Counted from the stretch's first letter, positions 1-6,724 are shown. The stretch: DNA of 11,634 nt from UBA1774 sp045628925 (GCA_045628925.1 JAZQQF010000023.1:1-11634), one strand, 5' to 3'. Notes: generated by a model from the letters alone, not told the origin. Made by a program: numbers and translations.

Positions 1-1
1 G

Positions 2-196
2 AGCTGCAGCGAGAAGGCGGGACTTGCCGAGGGCGACATCATCGTCGAGGCGGCGGGCAGCCCCGTTACCGGCACGGCCGACCTGCTGGAGCTGAAAAAG
101 AACTGGAAGCCCGGCGAAAAGGTGGAGCTGACCATCCATCGTGGCGACCAGACATTGAAGGTGACCGTCACGCTGGACGAGGACAGGCCGGAATAA
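2..196 (+). CDS. C-terminal fragment of a PDZ-domain protein, probably HtrA/DegP-like serine protease (5' end outside window)
   Basis: An open frame runs in from the left edge and stops with TAA at 194-196, leaving 64 residues. It begins with a typical PDZ core: a Ser-x-x-Glu-Lys-Ala-Gly-Leu segment followed by GDIIVEAAG. Next come a helix (around TADLLELKKNWKPGEKV) and a final strand pair (ELTIHRGDQTLKVTVTL). This is the usual end of HtrA/DegP/DegQ-type proteases, in which the PDZ domain at the C-terminus binds exposed C-terminal peptides of misfolded envelope proteins. The trypsin-like catalytic domain would lie upstream and cannot be seen. Another PDZ-bearing protease (for example S41/CtpA or RseP-like) is possible, but a PDZ at the extreme C-terminus fits HtrA best. 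A strong terminator follows at once, so this gene is the last of its transcript. Confidence 0.75.
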   Translation, partial: SCSEKAGLAEGDIIVEAAGSPVTGTADLLELKKNWKPGEKVELTIHRGDQTLKVTVTLDEDRPE

Positions 197-236
197 ACGG
201 ACGCCGGACCTCGGGCCGGAAAAAATACAGGATCGC

Positions 237-271
237 AGCTGCCTGCCGGTGCTTCCGGCAGGCAGCTTTTT
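237..271 (+). terminator. Intrinsic terminator after the PDZ-protein gene
   Basis: A perfect 13-bp stem (237-249 pairing with 255-267) closes a 5-nt loop (TGCTT). A T-run (267-271) follows directly. It lies 40 bp after the stop codon and separates the PDZ-protein gene from the cupin unit. Confidence 0.92.
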
Positions 272-322
272 GCGTGAAAACGGAAAATCCTGTCATAAAC
301 GCTGCCGGACGGGCCGCGCTGG

Positions 323-351
323 TTGATTTTGCCCGACGGATATGGTATGCT
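323..351 (+). promoter_or_regulatory. Candidate sigma-70/sigma-A promoter for the bicupin-DUF169 unit
   Basis: A TTGATT -35 box (323-328), a 17-nt spacer and a TATGCT -10 box (346-351) are present. The -10 box is preceded by TGG, which fits an extended -10 element. Each hexamer matches consensus at 4 of 6 positions. The site lies between the upstream terminator and the cupin start codon, and would start transcription near 358. Confidence 0.55.
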
Positions 352-384
352 AAATCCAAAAACAGGAGAAAAGGAGCGAACGAT

Positions 385-1389
385 ATGGCGAATATTCCCA
401 TTCCCTTTCCCTACGTGATCGATCTGGACGACCATGAGGCCAGCGGCATCCCCACCATGATCCGCTATCACGCAAACGGGGAGGAAGAAGAGGAGATGAG
501 CCCCGTCATCGACGGGGAAGGCCCCCACGGCCTGTATAACGTGACGGATACCGTGATGTGCAAAATGCCCACGGGCGTGACCCCGGAGGAGGCCAGCAAA
601 ATGGCCCATATGCACACCTACGGGTATGAGACCTTCTTTGTGGACAGCGGAAAGATGTATCTTTATACGGACGGGAAGCGCACCATCATTCAGGAGGGCG
701 ATATCGTCCACCTGCAGGCCGGGCAGATGCACTCCATGGCCTCCATCGAGGACGTGAAGTGGCGCGGCTTCTTCCACGATCTGGATTCGTTTCTGGACGC
801 CGGCGCCGTCACCGCCGTGACCCAGCGCATCCCCGCGGCGGCGGACGATCCGGCGTTTCAGAAGGCGAAGCTGGCGGCGGACTTTATCCGGTGCGAGCTG
901 CCTTATTACAAGGACGTGCCGCCGGAGGAGATGGGCGCGGTGCGAAACCCCAGCCGCCCGCTGGCAGCCTTCGAGTTCCCGGGGGCGACGGTGAAGGTCA
1001 TCGTGCCCAGATGGGAAAACGCGGGCGTGACGGAGTGCTGCATGGCGGAGCTGCAGAAGGGCGCGAAGCTCACATGGGGCTACCACAGCTACCGGGAGCA
1101 GTATTACATCCGCAAGGGCAGCGTGCGCCTCACCGTGTTCGGCGAAACATACACCGCGAAAAAGGGCTGCATCGTGCAGGTACCCAAGCTGGCGCCGTTC
1201 AGCCTGCAGGCGCTGGAGGACGCGGAGGTCTACGATATGGGCGGGCAGACGAAGTGGTTCGCTTTCCTGCTGGACTATGGATCCGTGCGCCATTATGAAC
1301 CCGAGCGGCTGGCAAAGCCGGAGGAAGTGCAGGCGCTCAAGGATAAGTGGGGCATCCAGCTCCAGTCTCTCACCGTGGAAGAAATTTAA
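385..1389 (+). CDS. Bicupin-domain protein, substrate unknown
   Basis: A 334-residue soluble protein with two cupin beta-barrels and no signal peptide or membrane segment. The first cupin (about residues 70-120) carries the complete metal-binding pattern: H75-x-H77-x4-E82-x6-G89, then G105-x5-x-x-G113-x2-H116. These four ligands would hold Fe, Mn, Ni or Zn. The second cupin (about 225-275) keeps the fold pattern (E238, G245, G261, P267) and one possible ligand (H234). It has Phe272 where the last metal His should be, so it is probably structural. The family includes dioxygenases, isomerases and sugar or aromatic binding proteins, so the reaction cannot be named. I chose ATG 385 because AAGGAG lies at 371-376, 8 nt upstream. 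The frame extends upstream to a GTG at 274, but that would overlap the promoter. The DUF169 gene follows after 21 nt and is probably co-transcribed. Confidence 0.85.
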   Translation: MANIPIPFPYVIDLDDHEASGIPTMIRYHANGEEEEEMSPVIDGEGPHGLYNVTDTVMCKMPTGVTPEEASKMAHMHTYGYETFFVDSGKMYLYTDGKRTIIQEGDIVHLQAGQMHSMASIEDVKWRGFFHDLDSFLDAGAVTAVTQRIPAAADDPAFQKAKLAADFIRCELPYYKDVPPEEMGAVRNPSRPLAAFEFPGATVKVIVPRWENAGVTECCMAELQKGAKLTWGYHSYREQYYIRKGSVRLTVFGETYTAKKGCIVQVPKLAPFSLQALEDAEVYDMGGQTKWFAFLLDYGSVRHYEPERLAKPEEVQALKDKWGIQLQSLTVEEI

Positions 1390-1410
1390 CGATATAGAAA
1401 GGAATCAAAC

Positions 1411-2223
1411 ATGACGATCGAACAAATCCGCGAAAATGCAGTCAAGCTGGAGCAGAGCTTCAAGCTGGAGAGTATGCCCATCGGCCTCAAGTGGCTGGAA
1501 AAGGCGTCCGACGCGCCAGAGGGCGCCAAGTTCCCCAAGAAGGATCTGGGCAAGCACATGGCCCTGTGTCAGGCTTTCTCCTATGCCCGCATGAAGGGTA
1601 TGAGCATCGTGCTGACCAAGGAGGATCACTGGTGCTGGAACCCCCTCATCGGCTACGGCGTGGTGGAGTGCGTCCCCGGCCAGCCCCAGTTTGACGAGGT
1701 GGTGAAGTACATCGGCATCGCCGACAAGGAGAAGGCCGCGAACTTCTTCGCCAATTTCCCCCGCCTGCCGCTGGGCAAGTATGAGGCCGTGGTCATCGCG
1801 CCGCTGAAGCGCATCAACTTCGTGCCCGACGTGGTGATGATCTACTCGAACCCCGCGAAGATCAACGTCATGTGCCGCTCCATCAAGGGCGTCCTCGGCG
1901 GCACCTTCACCAGCGAATTTGACGGTATCGATTCCTGCATCTACTGCACCGTACCGTCCTTCCTGAAGAACGAATACCGCGTGACCCTGCCCGATCCCGG
2001 CGAGCGGGAGCGCGCCCGCACGAAGGACGAGGACATCATCCTCACCGTGCCCGGTGCGCGGCTGGATGAGTTCATCGGCGCGCTGAATCTGGGTTCCCCC
2101 TTCGGCGGCCTGAACGACGCCATGTTCGAGTTCAATCTGGACTTCGGTCATCCCCCGTTCTACAACACCCTCTTTGAAATGTGGGGTCTGGACAAGGGCG
2201 AGGAATGGCAGATGCCGTTCTGA
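1411..2223 (+). CDS. DUF169 family protein (COG2043-like), function unknown
   Basis: A 270-residue soluble protein that I recognise as the DUF169 family. The evidence is its overall pattern: an N-terminal helix, a PIG-x-K-W segment (residues 23-28), a KHMALCQAFSYAR block (48-60) and an HWCWNPLIGYG block (73-83), then a long alpha/beta region ending in a GGLNDAMFE segment. Six cysteines (C53, C75, C87, C155, C176, C179) are candidates for cofactor or metal binding. C53 and C75 lie in the most motif-like blocks, and C176/C179 form a CxxC. No catalytic activity is established for the family as far as I know. The start has AAAGGA at 1398-1403, 7 nt from ATG. The gene is the second of a two-gene unit with the bicupin and is followed by a strong terminator, so a shared role with the cupin is likely but unknown. 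Confidence 0.85.
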   Translation: MTIEQIRENAVKLEQSFKLESMPIGLKWLEKASDAPEGAKFPKKDLGKHMALCQAFSYARMKGMSIVLTKEDHWCWNPLIGYGVVECVPGQPQFDEVVKYIGIADKEKAANFFANFPRLPLGKYEAVVIAPLKRINFVPDVVMIYSNPAKINVMCRSIKGVLGGTFTSEFDGIDSCIYCTVPSFLKNEYRVTLPDPGERERARTKDEDIILTVPGARLDEFIGALNLGSPFGGLNDAMFEFNLDFGHPPFYNTLFEMWGLDKGEEWQMPF

Positions 2224-2224
2224 C

Positions 2225-2266
2225 GCAAAACATCGCTCCCGGAGCCTTCCGGGAGCGATATTTTGC
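2225..2266 (+). terminator. Strong intrinsic terminator, probably bidirectional
   Basis: A perfect 12-bp stem (2232-2243 with 2248-2259) has a 4-nt GCCT loop. It is extended on both sides by GCAAAA (2225-2230) pairing with TTTTGC (2261-2266) across a single C/A mismatch. The A-run on the left and T-run on the right make it usable from either strand. It starts one base after the DUF169 stop codon and ends the cupin-DUF169 transcript. Confidence 0.92.
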
Positions 2267-2293
2267 TGAATGGACAGTGATGCGATCCGCTCA

Positions 2294-2321
2294 CTTTCCA
2301 GTTTCCGCTTTCCACTGTCAA
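2294..2321 (+). repeat. Degenerate 7-nt tandem repeat in intergenic spacer
   Basis: About four units in a row read CTTTCCA, GTTTCCG, CTTTCCA and CTGTCAA. The array lies within a pyrimidine-rich spacer between the terminator and the next promoter. A 7-bp inverted pair, GACAGTG (2273-2279) and CACTGTC (2313-2319), brackets most of it. It has no coding or RNA-gene character that I can see. Confidence 0.5.
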
Positions 2322-2371
2322 CTCCTCCCGTCCCCGCCTCCATTTGGCACCGCCGAAATGCCGGTCTTCCC

Positions 2372-2400
2372 TTGACGGGCGGCACGGACGGGAGTATTAT
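2372..2400 (+). promoter_or_regulatory. Promoter for the corrinoid protein-gntR unit
   Basis: TTGACG (2372-2377), a 17-nt spacer and TATTAT (2395-2400) give 5/6 matches to consensus in each box at ideal spacing. Predicted transcription start is near 2407, about 35 nt before the corrinoid-protein ATG. I saw no good HutC-type operator here. Confidence 0.75.
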
Positions 2401-2430
2401 ATATTAAGGTAAAAAGCCGGAAAAACGTGG

Positions 2431-2436
2431 GAAAGG
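2431..2436 (+). promoter_or_regulatory. Ribosome binding site that decides the corrinoid-protein start
   Basis: GAAAGG lies 5 nt before ATG 2442. The in-frame GTG at 2427 lies upstream of it and has no comparable Shine-Dalgarno, so ATG 2442 is preferred. The GTG at 2439, directly before the ATG, is a weaker alternative. Confidence 0.55.
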
Positions 2437-2441
2437 CGGTG

Positions 2442-3104
2442 ATGCCCTTGGAGAGTCAGCAGGCCCGGAAGCTGACGGCGGCCATGCGGGAGCTGAACGA
2501 GATGAAGGTGCTTTCGCTGGCGCTGGACATGGTGGAGGCGGACGAATCCGCGTTCAGCGTGTTCGAGGCGCTGCTGGAGGGCATCCGGCAGGTGGACGAA
2601 GCCTATGAAGCCGGAGAATACTTCATCGCAGACCTGATCATGGCGGGGCACATCATGCGCAGCGTGATGGATACCGCGCTGGTCTTTCCGGATACCGAGG
2701 AGAGCGGCAGCATGGGCAGCGTGGTCATCTGCACCGTGCAGGGCGATATCCACGATCTGGGCAAGCAGACCGTGGCCGAGGTGCTGACGCACAACGGCTT
2801 CCGCGTCCGCGATCTGGGCGTGGACGTAAGCCCCGAGGCGGTGGTGGAGGCGCTGAAGCAGCACCGGCCCGATATCCTCATCCTCAGCGGGATGCTGAAC
2901 CTTTCCGCCCGCAGTATGCGGGAGACCATCCGGGCCGTGGAGCAGAGCGGGCTGCGCGGAAGCGTGCGCATCCTCGTGGGCGGCGCGGCTGTGAAGGACG
3001 TTTCGCCCCGGGTGCTGGGCGCGGACGCGAAGGGCGACACCGTGCTGGATTCGCTGCGGAAGTGCCATGAGTTCATGGCGCTGGCGGCGGGGGAGAAGCG
3101 ATGA
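2442..3104 (+). CDS. Corrinoid (cobalamin-binding) protein, MtaC/MtbC/MtvC-like methyl carrier
   Basis: A 220-residue protein in two parts. A helical cap domain (about residues 10-82) is followed by a Rossmann-like B12-binding domain (about 92-215). The B12 signature is present: D102-x-H104-x2-G107 supplies the lower-axial His ligand, S149 opens the SGM segment in place of the common SxL, and GG at 180-181 completes the cofactor site. The size and domain order match the corrinoid proteins of methanol, methylamine and O-demethylase methyltransferase systems, where the protein carries a methyl group from an MtaB/MttB-type enzyme to folate or coenzyme M. No such partner is adjacent; the next gene is a GntR regulator overlapping by ATGA. 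The role could therefore be methyl transfer with a distant partner, or sensing. In-frame GTG 2427 is an alternative start. Confidence 0.88.
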   Translation: MPLESQQARKLTAAMRELNEMKVLSLALDMVEADESAFSVFEALLEGIRQVDEAYEAGEYFIADLIMAGHIMRSVMDTALVFPDTEESGSMGSVVICTVQGDIHDLGKQTVAEVLTHNGFRVRDLGVDVSPEAVVEALKQHRPDILILSGMLNLSARSMRETIRAVEQSGLRGSVRILVGGAAVKDVSPRVLGADAKGDTVLDSLRKCHEFMALAAGEKR

Positions 3105-3799
3105 GCGAGGCGCTGTATATGCGGATCGCGGCCTCCCTGCGGCAGCGCATCCTCAGCGGCGGCCATCCGGTGGGGGACGTGCTGCCTTCGGAAAACGAGC
3201 TGGCGGGCGCCTACCGCACCAGCCGCACCACGGCGCGGAAGGCCTTTCAGGTGCTGGAAGGGGAGGGCCTCATCAAGCCCCGGCAGGGCAAGGGCTATAT
3301 CGTCCAGCCCCCGCGCCACGCGGTCTTTACCCTCATCTTCGGCGAAGCCGGGGAGGGCGGGAAATACCGCTATCTGGGCGTGAACATTCTGGAGCCGGAC
3401 GCCGAGGTGAGCCGGATGCTCCGCCTGAGGAACGGTCAGCTGGTGATCTCCGTCCGGCGTGTGCTGGAAAAGGACGGGGTGCCGGTGGCCTTCGATGAGA
3501 AATTCATCCCCTATGAGCGGGGCGTTCCCAGCGTGGAGGTGGAGCTGCACTTCGCCGATTTTCCGGATATGTTCGCCGACCGTTTCGATTCCATGTCCCT
3601 GCGGACGGAGATGGAGCTGCGCGCCGAGCTGCCGCCGGATTATGTGCTCACCACCCTCGGACGGGGCGAGGAACGGCTGCTCACCGCGGCCCGGCTGGTG
3701 CTGGCCTCGGAGGATCAGCGCGTCGGCTTCGGCAGACAGTACATGACCCCGGAGTTCGGACCGCTGAAGGCCGGTTCCGGCTATTACGGGCTTCATTGA
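3101..3799 (+). CDS. GntR family transcriptional regulator, HutC subfamily (UTRA ligand-binding domain)
   Basis: A 232-residue regulator. Residues about 3-70 form the GntR winged helix-turn-helix: SEALYMRIAASLRQRI, then LPSENELA (28-35), SRTTARKAFQVLEGEGLI (41-58) and the wing RQGKGYIV (61-68). Residues about 75-228 match a UTRA effector domain, with typical RRVLEKDGVPVAFDEKFIP and C-terminal LVLASEDQRVGFGRQY blocks. HutC-type regulators are usually dimers that release DNA on binding a small molecule; the ligand here is unknown. The start codon overlaps the stop of the corrinoid-protein gene (ATGA at 3101-3104), so the two are probably translationally coupled. A GTGTATAC site matching the HutC operator pattern lies at the acs promoter 152 bp downstream of its stop, making that operon the likely target. 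It could also act elsewhere. Confidence 0.92.
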   Translation: MSEALYMRIAASLRQRILSGGHPVGDVLPSENELAGAYRTSRTTARKAFQVLEGEGLIKPRQGKGYIVQPPRHAVFTLIFGEAGEGGKYRYLGVNILEPDAEVSRMLRLRNGQLVISVRRVLEKDGVPVAFDEKFIPYERGVPSVEVELHFADFPDMFADRFDSMSLRTEMELRAELPPDYVLTTLGRGEERLLTAARLVLASEDQRVGFGRQYMTPEFGPLKAGSGYYGLH

Positions 3800-3811
3800 G
3801 GAAAAACGCAA

Positions 3812-3893
3812 AAACGGGAAATGTTCCATAATTCCGGCAGAATATCGCTTGCTGCTTGTGCAATCTCACAAGAATTTCTGTCAAATCCCGTTT
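3812..3893. repeat. Nested inverted repeats in the gntR-cooS gap
   Basis: An outer pair, AAACGGGA (3812-3819) and TCCCGTTT (3886-3893), encloses a small perfect hairpin, CTTGTG (3855-3860) and CACAAG (3867-3872), with a 6-nt loop. No T-run follows either stem, so this is not a convincing terminator. It could be a weak transcript end for gntR, an operator, or chance. No gene or RNA was recognised in 3800-3907. Confidence 0.35.
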
Positions 3894-3907
3894 CCAGCCC
3901 GTTGCCA

Positions 3908-3936
3908 TTGACTTTATCTGCAAAAAAAGTTATAAT
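3908..3936 (+). promoter_or_regulatory. Near-consensus promoter of the cooS-acs operon
   Basis: TTGACT (3908-3913, 5/6 match), a 17-nt spacer and a perfect TATAAT (3931-3936) are present. Local sequence is clearly AT-richer than the surrounding genes. Expected start of transcription is near 3943, giving an untranslated leader of about 87 nt. This is the strongest promoter in the window and fits a highly expressed central-metabolism operon. Confidence 0.88.
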
Positions 3937-3950
3937 CCATAAGCTAACCT

Positions 3951-3958
3951 GTGTATAC
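3951..3958. promoter_or_regulatory. Candidate HutC/GntR-type operator at the acs promoter
   Basis: GTGTATAC fits the GTnTAnAC half-symmetrical pattern described for HutC-subfamily GntR regulators. One more symmetrical pair flanks it (T3950/A3959). It lies at about +9 to +16 from the predicted transcription start, a usual place for a repressor site. A HutC-type regulator is encoded directly upstream. Binding is inferred, not shown. Confidence 0.55.
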
Positions 3959-4029
3959 AAGTTGGCGTTTTCCCATGCTTATCCCCAGCGTTACTTTTAG
4001 TATTTTTATATAAGGAGAGACTTCGCGCT

Positions 4030-5922
4030 ATGGATTTGAGTCACTTCACCACAGTCGAACAGATGGAAGCGGAAACCATCAAGCTGAAAGAGATGGCCAT
4101 CGCTGCCGGTGCCGAGACCTGGGAGGACCGTAAAAAGGCCCAGACCCCTCAGTGCCGTTTCGGTGACGGCGGTATCTGCTGCCGCATCTGCTCGATGGGC
4201 CCCTGCCGCGTTACCCCGAAATCCCCCCGCGGCATCTGCGGCGCCGACGCTGGCGCCATTGCCGGCCGCAACTACCTGCGCATGGTCGCCGGCGGCTGCG
4301 CTGCGCACTCCGACCACGGTCGTGAGATCTGCCACACCATGCTCGCCGCCCGTCCCGACGGCAGCTACCAGATCACCGACGTTGACAAGCTCCTCCGCCT
4401 TGCCAAGGAATGGGGCTTCGAGACCGAAGGCCGCGACATCTATGAGGTCGCCAGGGAAGTGGGCGAGGCTGCCCTGAACGAATACGGCAAGCCCTACGGC
4501 TATCAGCGTTTCGTTTCCCGCGCCACCGAAGAGCGTCAGCAGGTCTGGGAACGCGAAGGCATCATGCCCCGCGCCGTGGACCGTGAGATCACCACCGCCA
4601 TGCACATGACCCACATGGGCAACACCGCCGACCCCGAGGCGCTGGTGCGTCAGTCCCTGCGTACCGGCCTGGCCGATGGCTGGGGCGGCTCCATGACCGG
4701 CACCGAGTTCAGCGACATCCTGTTCGGCACGCCCTTCCCGAAGGACACCGAGGCCGACCTGGGCGTTCTGGAAAAGGATATGGTCAACATCATCCTCCAC
4801 GGCCATGACCCCGCCATGAGCGAGATGGTCGTCGCCGCCGCCGAGGACCGCGACATGATCGAGTACGCCCGCAGTAAGGGCGCCAAGGGCATCAACCTGG
4901 CCGGTCTGTGCTGCACCGCCAACGAGATCACCATGCGTCACGGCATCCGGATGGCCGGCAACTTCCTGCAGCAGGAAAACGCGCTGCTCACCGGCATGGT
5001 CGAGCTGATCGCTGTGGACGTGCAGTGCATCTTCCCCGCCATCGGCCCCCTGAGCGAGTGCTTCCATACCAAGTTCATCACCACCTCCCCCATCGCCCGC
5101 ATTCCCGGCAGCCAGTACATCCAGTTCAATGCCGAGACCGCCCGTGAGCAGGGCCGCAACATCGTGAAGATGGCCATCGACAACTTCGTGAACCGCGACC
5201 CCGCGAAGGTCTACGTTCCCAAGAACAAGCAGAAGGCCACCGTCGGCTACTCCTGCGAAGGCATCATCGGCCAGCTGGATACCGTTACCAACTCCTTTGT
5301 GGACGAGCTGGGCACCTATAAGCCCCTGATCGAGTGCGTCAAGTCCGGCGTTCTCCGCGGCGCTGTGGCCATCGTCGGCTGCAACAACCCGAAGATCCGC
5401 CCCGACAAGGGCCACATCGAGATCATCAAGAAGCTGATCGCCAACGATATCGTTGTCGTCGCCACGGGCTGCTCCGCGCAGGCCGCCGGCAAGGCCGGTC
5501 TCCTGAGCAAGGAAGCCAAGGACCTCTGCGGCGAAGGCCTGAAGCGCGTCTGCGAGCTGGCTGACATTCCTCCCGTGCTGCACATGGGCTCCTGCGTGGA
5601 CATCAGCCGTATGATGCTGCTGGCCACCGGCATCGCCAAGGACTGGGGCATCAACGTGTCTCAGGTCCCCGTGGTGGGCTGCGCTCCCGAATGGATGAGC
5701 GAGAAGGCCGTCTCCATCGCCAACTACGTCGTCGCCACCGGCATCGACACCTATCTGGGCGTTGAGCCGCAGGTCAGCGGCAGCAGCAAGATGATGGAGC
5801 TGATCACCGAGGGCACCAAGGAAATGGTCGGCGCCGGCTACGTCATCAACACCGATACCGACGCTCTGGCGGACGCCATGATCGCCGGCATCGAAGCCAA
5901 GCGCGCCGCGCTGGGCATCTGA
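4030..5922 (+). CDS. cooS: Anaerobic Ni-Fe carbon monoxide dehydrogenase catalytic subunit
   Basis: A 630-residue, full-length CooS/AcsA-type CODH, which interconverts CO and CO2 and supplies CO to acetyl-CoA synthase. Cluster ligands are visible in order. C42 and C50 would hold the D-cluster at the dimer interface. C51, C54, C59 and C70 would hold the B-cluster. The Ni-Fe C-cluster ligands are H259 (in HGHDP), C295 (GLCC), C333 (DVQC), C451 (GCNN), C481 (TGC) and C522 (MGSC). Acid-base residues equivalent to H93 and K563 of the Carboxydothermus CODH-II enzyme appear as H93 (AAHSDHG) and K559 (SEKA). The loop between the third and fourth B-cluster cysteines is 10 residues, shorter than the 13 I recall for CODH-II. 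AAGGAG lies at 4012-4017, 12 nt before ATG. As first gene of the acs operon it is probably the CODH partner of AcsB, so acsA is an equally fair symbol. Confidence 0.98.
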   Translation: MDLSHFTTVEQMEAETIKLKEMAIAAGAETWEDRKKAQTPQCRFGDGGICCRICSMGPCRVTPKSPRGICGADAGAIAGRNYLRMVAGGCAAHSDHGREICHTMLAARPDGSYQITDVDKLLRLAKEWGFETEGRDIYEVAREVGEAALNEYGKPYGYQRFVSRATEERQQVWEREGIMPRAVDREITTAMHMTHMGNTADPEALVRQSLRTGLADGWGGSMTGTEFSDILFGTPFPKDTEADLGVLEKDMVNIILHGHDPAMSEMVVAAAEDRDMIEYARSKGAKGINLAGLCCTANEITMRHGIRMAGNFLQQENALLTGMVELIAVDVQCIFPAIGPLSECFHTKFITTSPIARIPGSQYIQFNAETAREQGRNIVKMAIDNFVNRDPAKVYVPKNKQKATVGYSCEGIIGQLDTVTNSFVDELGTYKPLIECVKSGVLRGAVAIVGCNNPKIRPDKGHIEIIKKLIANDIVVVATGCSAQAAGKAGLLSKEAKDLCGEGLKRVCELADIPPVLHMGSCVDISRMMLLATGIAKDWGINVSQVPVVGCAPEWMSEKAVSIANYVVATGIDTYLGVEPQVSGSSKMMELITEGTKEMVGAGYVINTDTDALADAMIAGIEAKRAALGI

Positions 5923-5953
5923 TCCGATTTCCGAATAAGAAAGGCAATCACCT

Positions 5954-6724
5954 ATGAAGATCGCAGTCACCGGTAAGGGCGGCGTCGGCAAGACCACCGT
6001 CAGCGCCATCCTCGCAAGGCTCTATGCCGACGAGGGGCACAAGGTTCTGGCAGCCGACGTGGATCCGGACGCCAATCTGGGCGCGGCTCTGGGCTTTACG
6101 GAGGAGGAGCTGGCGGATATCACCCCCATCTCCAAGATGCGGAAGCTCATCGCCGAGCGCACGGGCACCAGCGCGGAGACCTACGGGAAGTTCTTCAAGA
6201 TTAACCCGAAGGTGGACGATATCCCCGATATGCTGGCCAAGGAAAAGAACGGCGTGAAGCTTTTGGTGCTGGGCACCGTCGAGACCGGAGGCAGCGGCTG
6301 CGTCTGTCCGGAGCACGTTGTGATGAAGCGGGTGATCTCTCACCTGATCATCCAGCGGGAGGACGTGGTCATCATGGACATGGAGGCGGGTCTGGAGCAT
6401 CTGGGCCGGGGCACCACGGATATGATGGACCAGTTCATCGTCGTCATCGAGCCGGGCTCCCGCAGCGTTCAGACCTACCAGCACATTGTGAAACTGGCTG
6501 CGGATCTGGGTATCCGCACGGTTCGCGTCGTGGCCAACAAGGTCCGCACCCCGGAGGATGAGGCGTTTATCCGCGCCCACATCCCGGCGGAAAGCCTGCT
6601 GGGCATCGTCCACTTTAACGACGACGTCTCCGAGGCCGACCGGGCCGGCCGCTCTCCCTATGAGTACAGTGAACAAACCGTCGCGGAGATCCGCGAGATC
6701 AAAGACCGCATCGACAACATATAG
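5954..6724 (+). CDS. cooC: CODH maturation ATPase, nickel insertion protein
   Basis: A 256-residue member of the MinD/ArsA/NifH-like (SIMIBI) ATPases. The deviant Walker A motif GKGGVGKTT spans residues 7-15, with the signature Lys8 reaching across the dimer. An ADVDPDANLG segment (about 34-43) fits the switch I/Walker A' region, and VVIMDMEAGLEHLGRGT carries the Walker B-like Asp. The C116-x-C118 pair within SGCVCPEH is the CooC signature that binds nickel at the dimer interface. CooC proteins use ATP to load nickel into the CODH C-cluster, which fits the position directly after cooS. GAAAGG (5939-5944) lies 9 nt before ATG. Unlike the structural genes around it, this gene uses CGG arginine and other G-ending codons freely, suggesting lower expression. 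Its TAG stop overlaps the Shine-Dalgarno of acsB. Confidence 0.96.
   Translation: MKIAVTGKGGVGKTTVSAILARLYADEGHKVLAADVDPDANLGAALGFTEEELADITPISKMRKLIAERTGTSAETYGKFFKINPKVDDIPDMLAKEKNGVKLLVLGTVETGGSGCVCPEHVVMKRVISHLIIQREDVVIMDMEAGLEHLGRGTTDMMDQFIVVIEPGSRSVQTYQHIVKLAADLGIRTVRVVANKVRTPEDEAFIRAHIPAESLLGIVHFNDDVSEADRAGRSPYEYSEQTVAEIREIKDRIDNI

Noticed and set aside
274..384. N-terminal extension of the bicupin gene to GTG 274
   Set aside because: It would begin three bases after the upstream terminator and run through the likely promoter. ATG 385 has a good Shine-Dalgarno, and the cupin homology begins after it.
2427..2441. GTG 2427 as start of the corrinoid protein
   Set aside because: It has no convincing Shine-Dalgarno, whereas GAAAGG precedes ATG 2442. 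It remains a minor alternative.
1405..3829. Minus-strand open frames opposite DUF169, the corrinoid protein and gntR
   Set aside because: The + strand frames encode clear families with ribosome sites, while the minus frames have His/Gln/Arg-rich translations and run across the terminators and promoters between genes.
3943..4029. Riboswitch (for example cobalamin or T-box type) in the cooS leader
   Set aside because: The leader is only about 87 nt, has no strong nested stems, no terminator-like hairpin and no recognisable B12-box.
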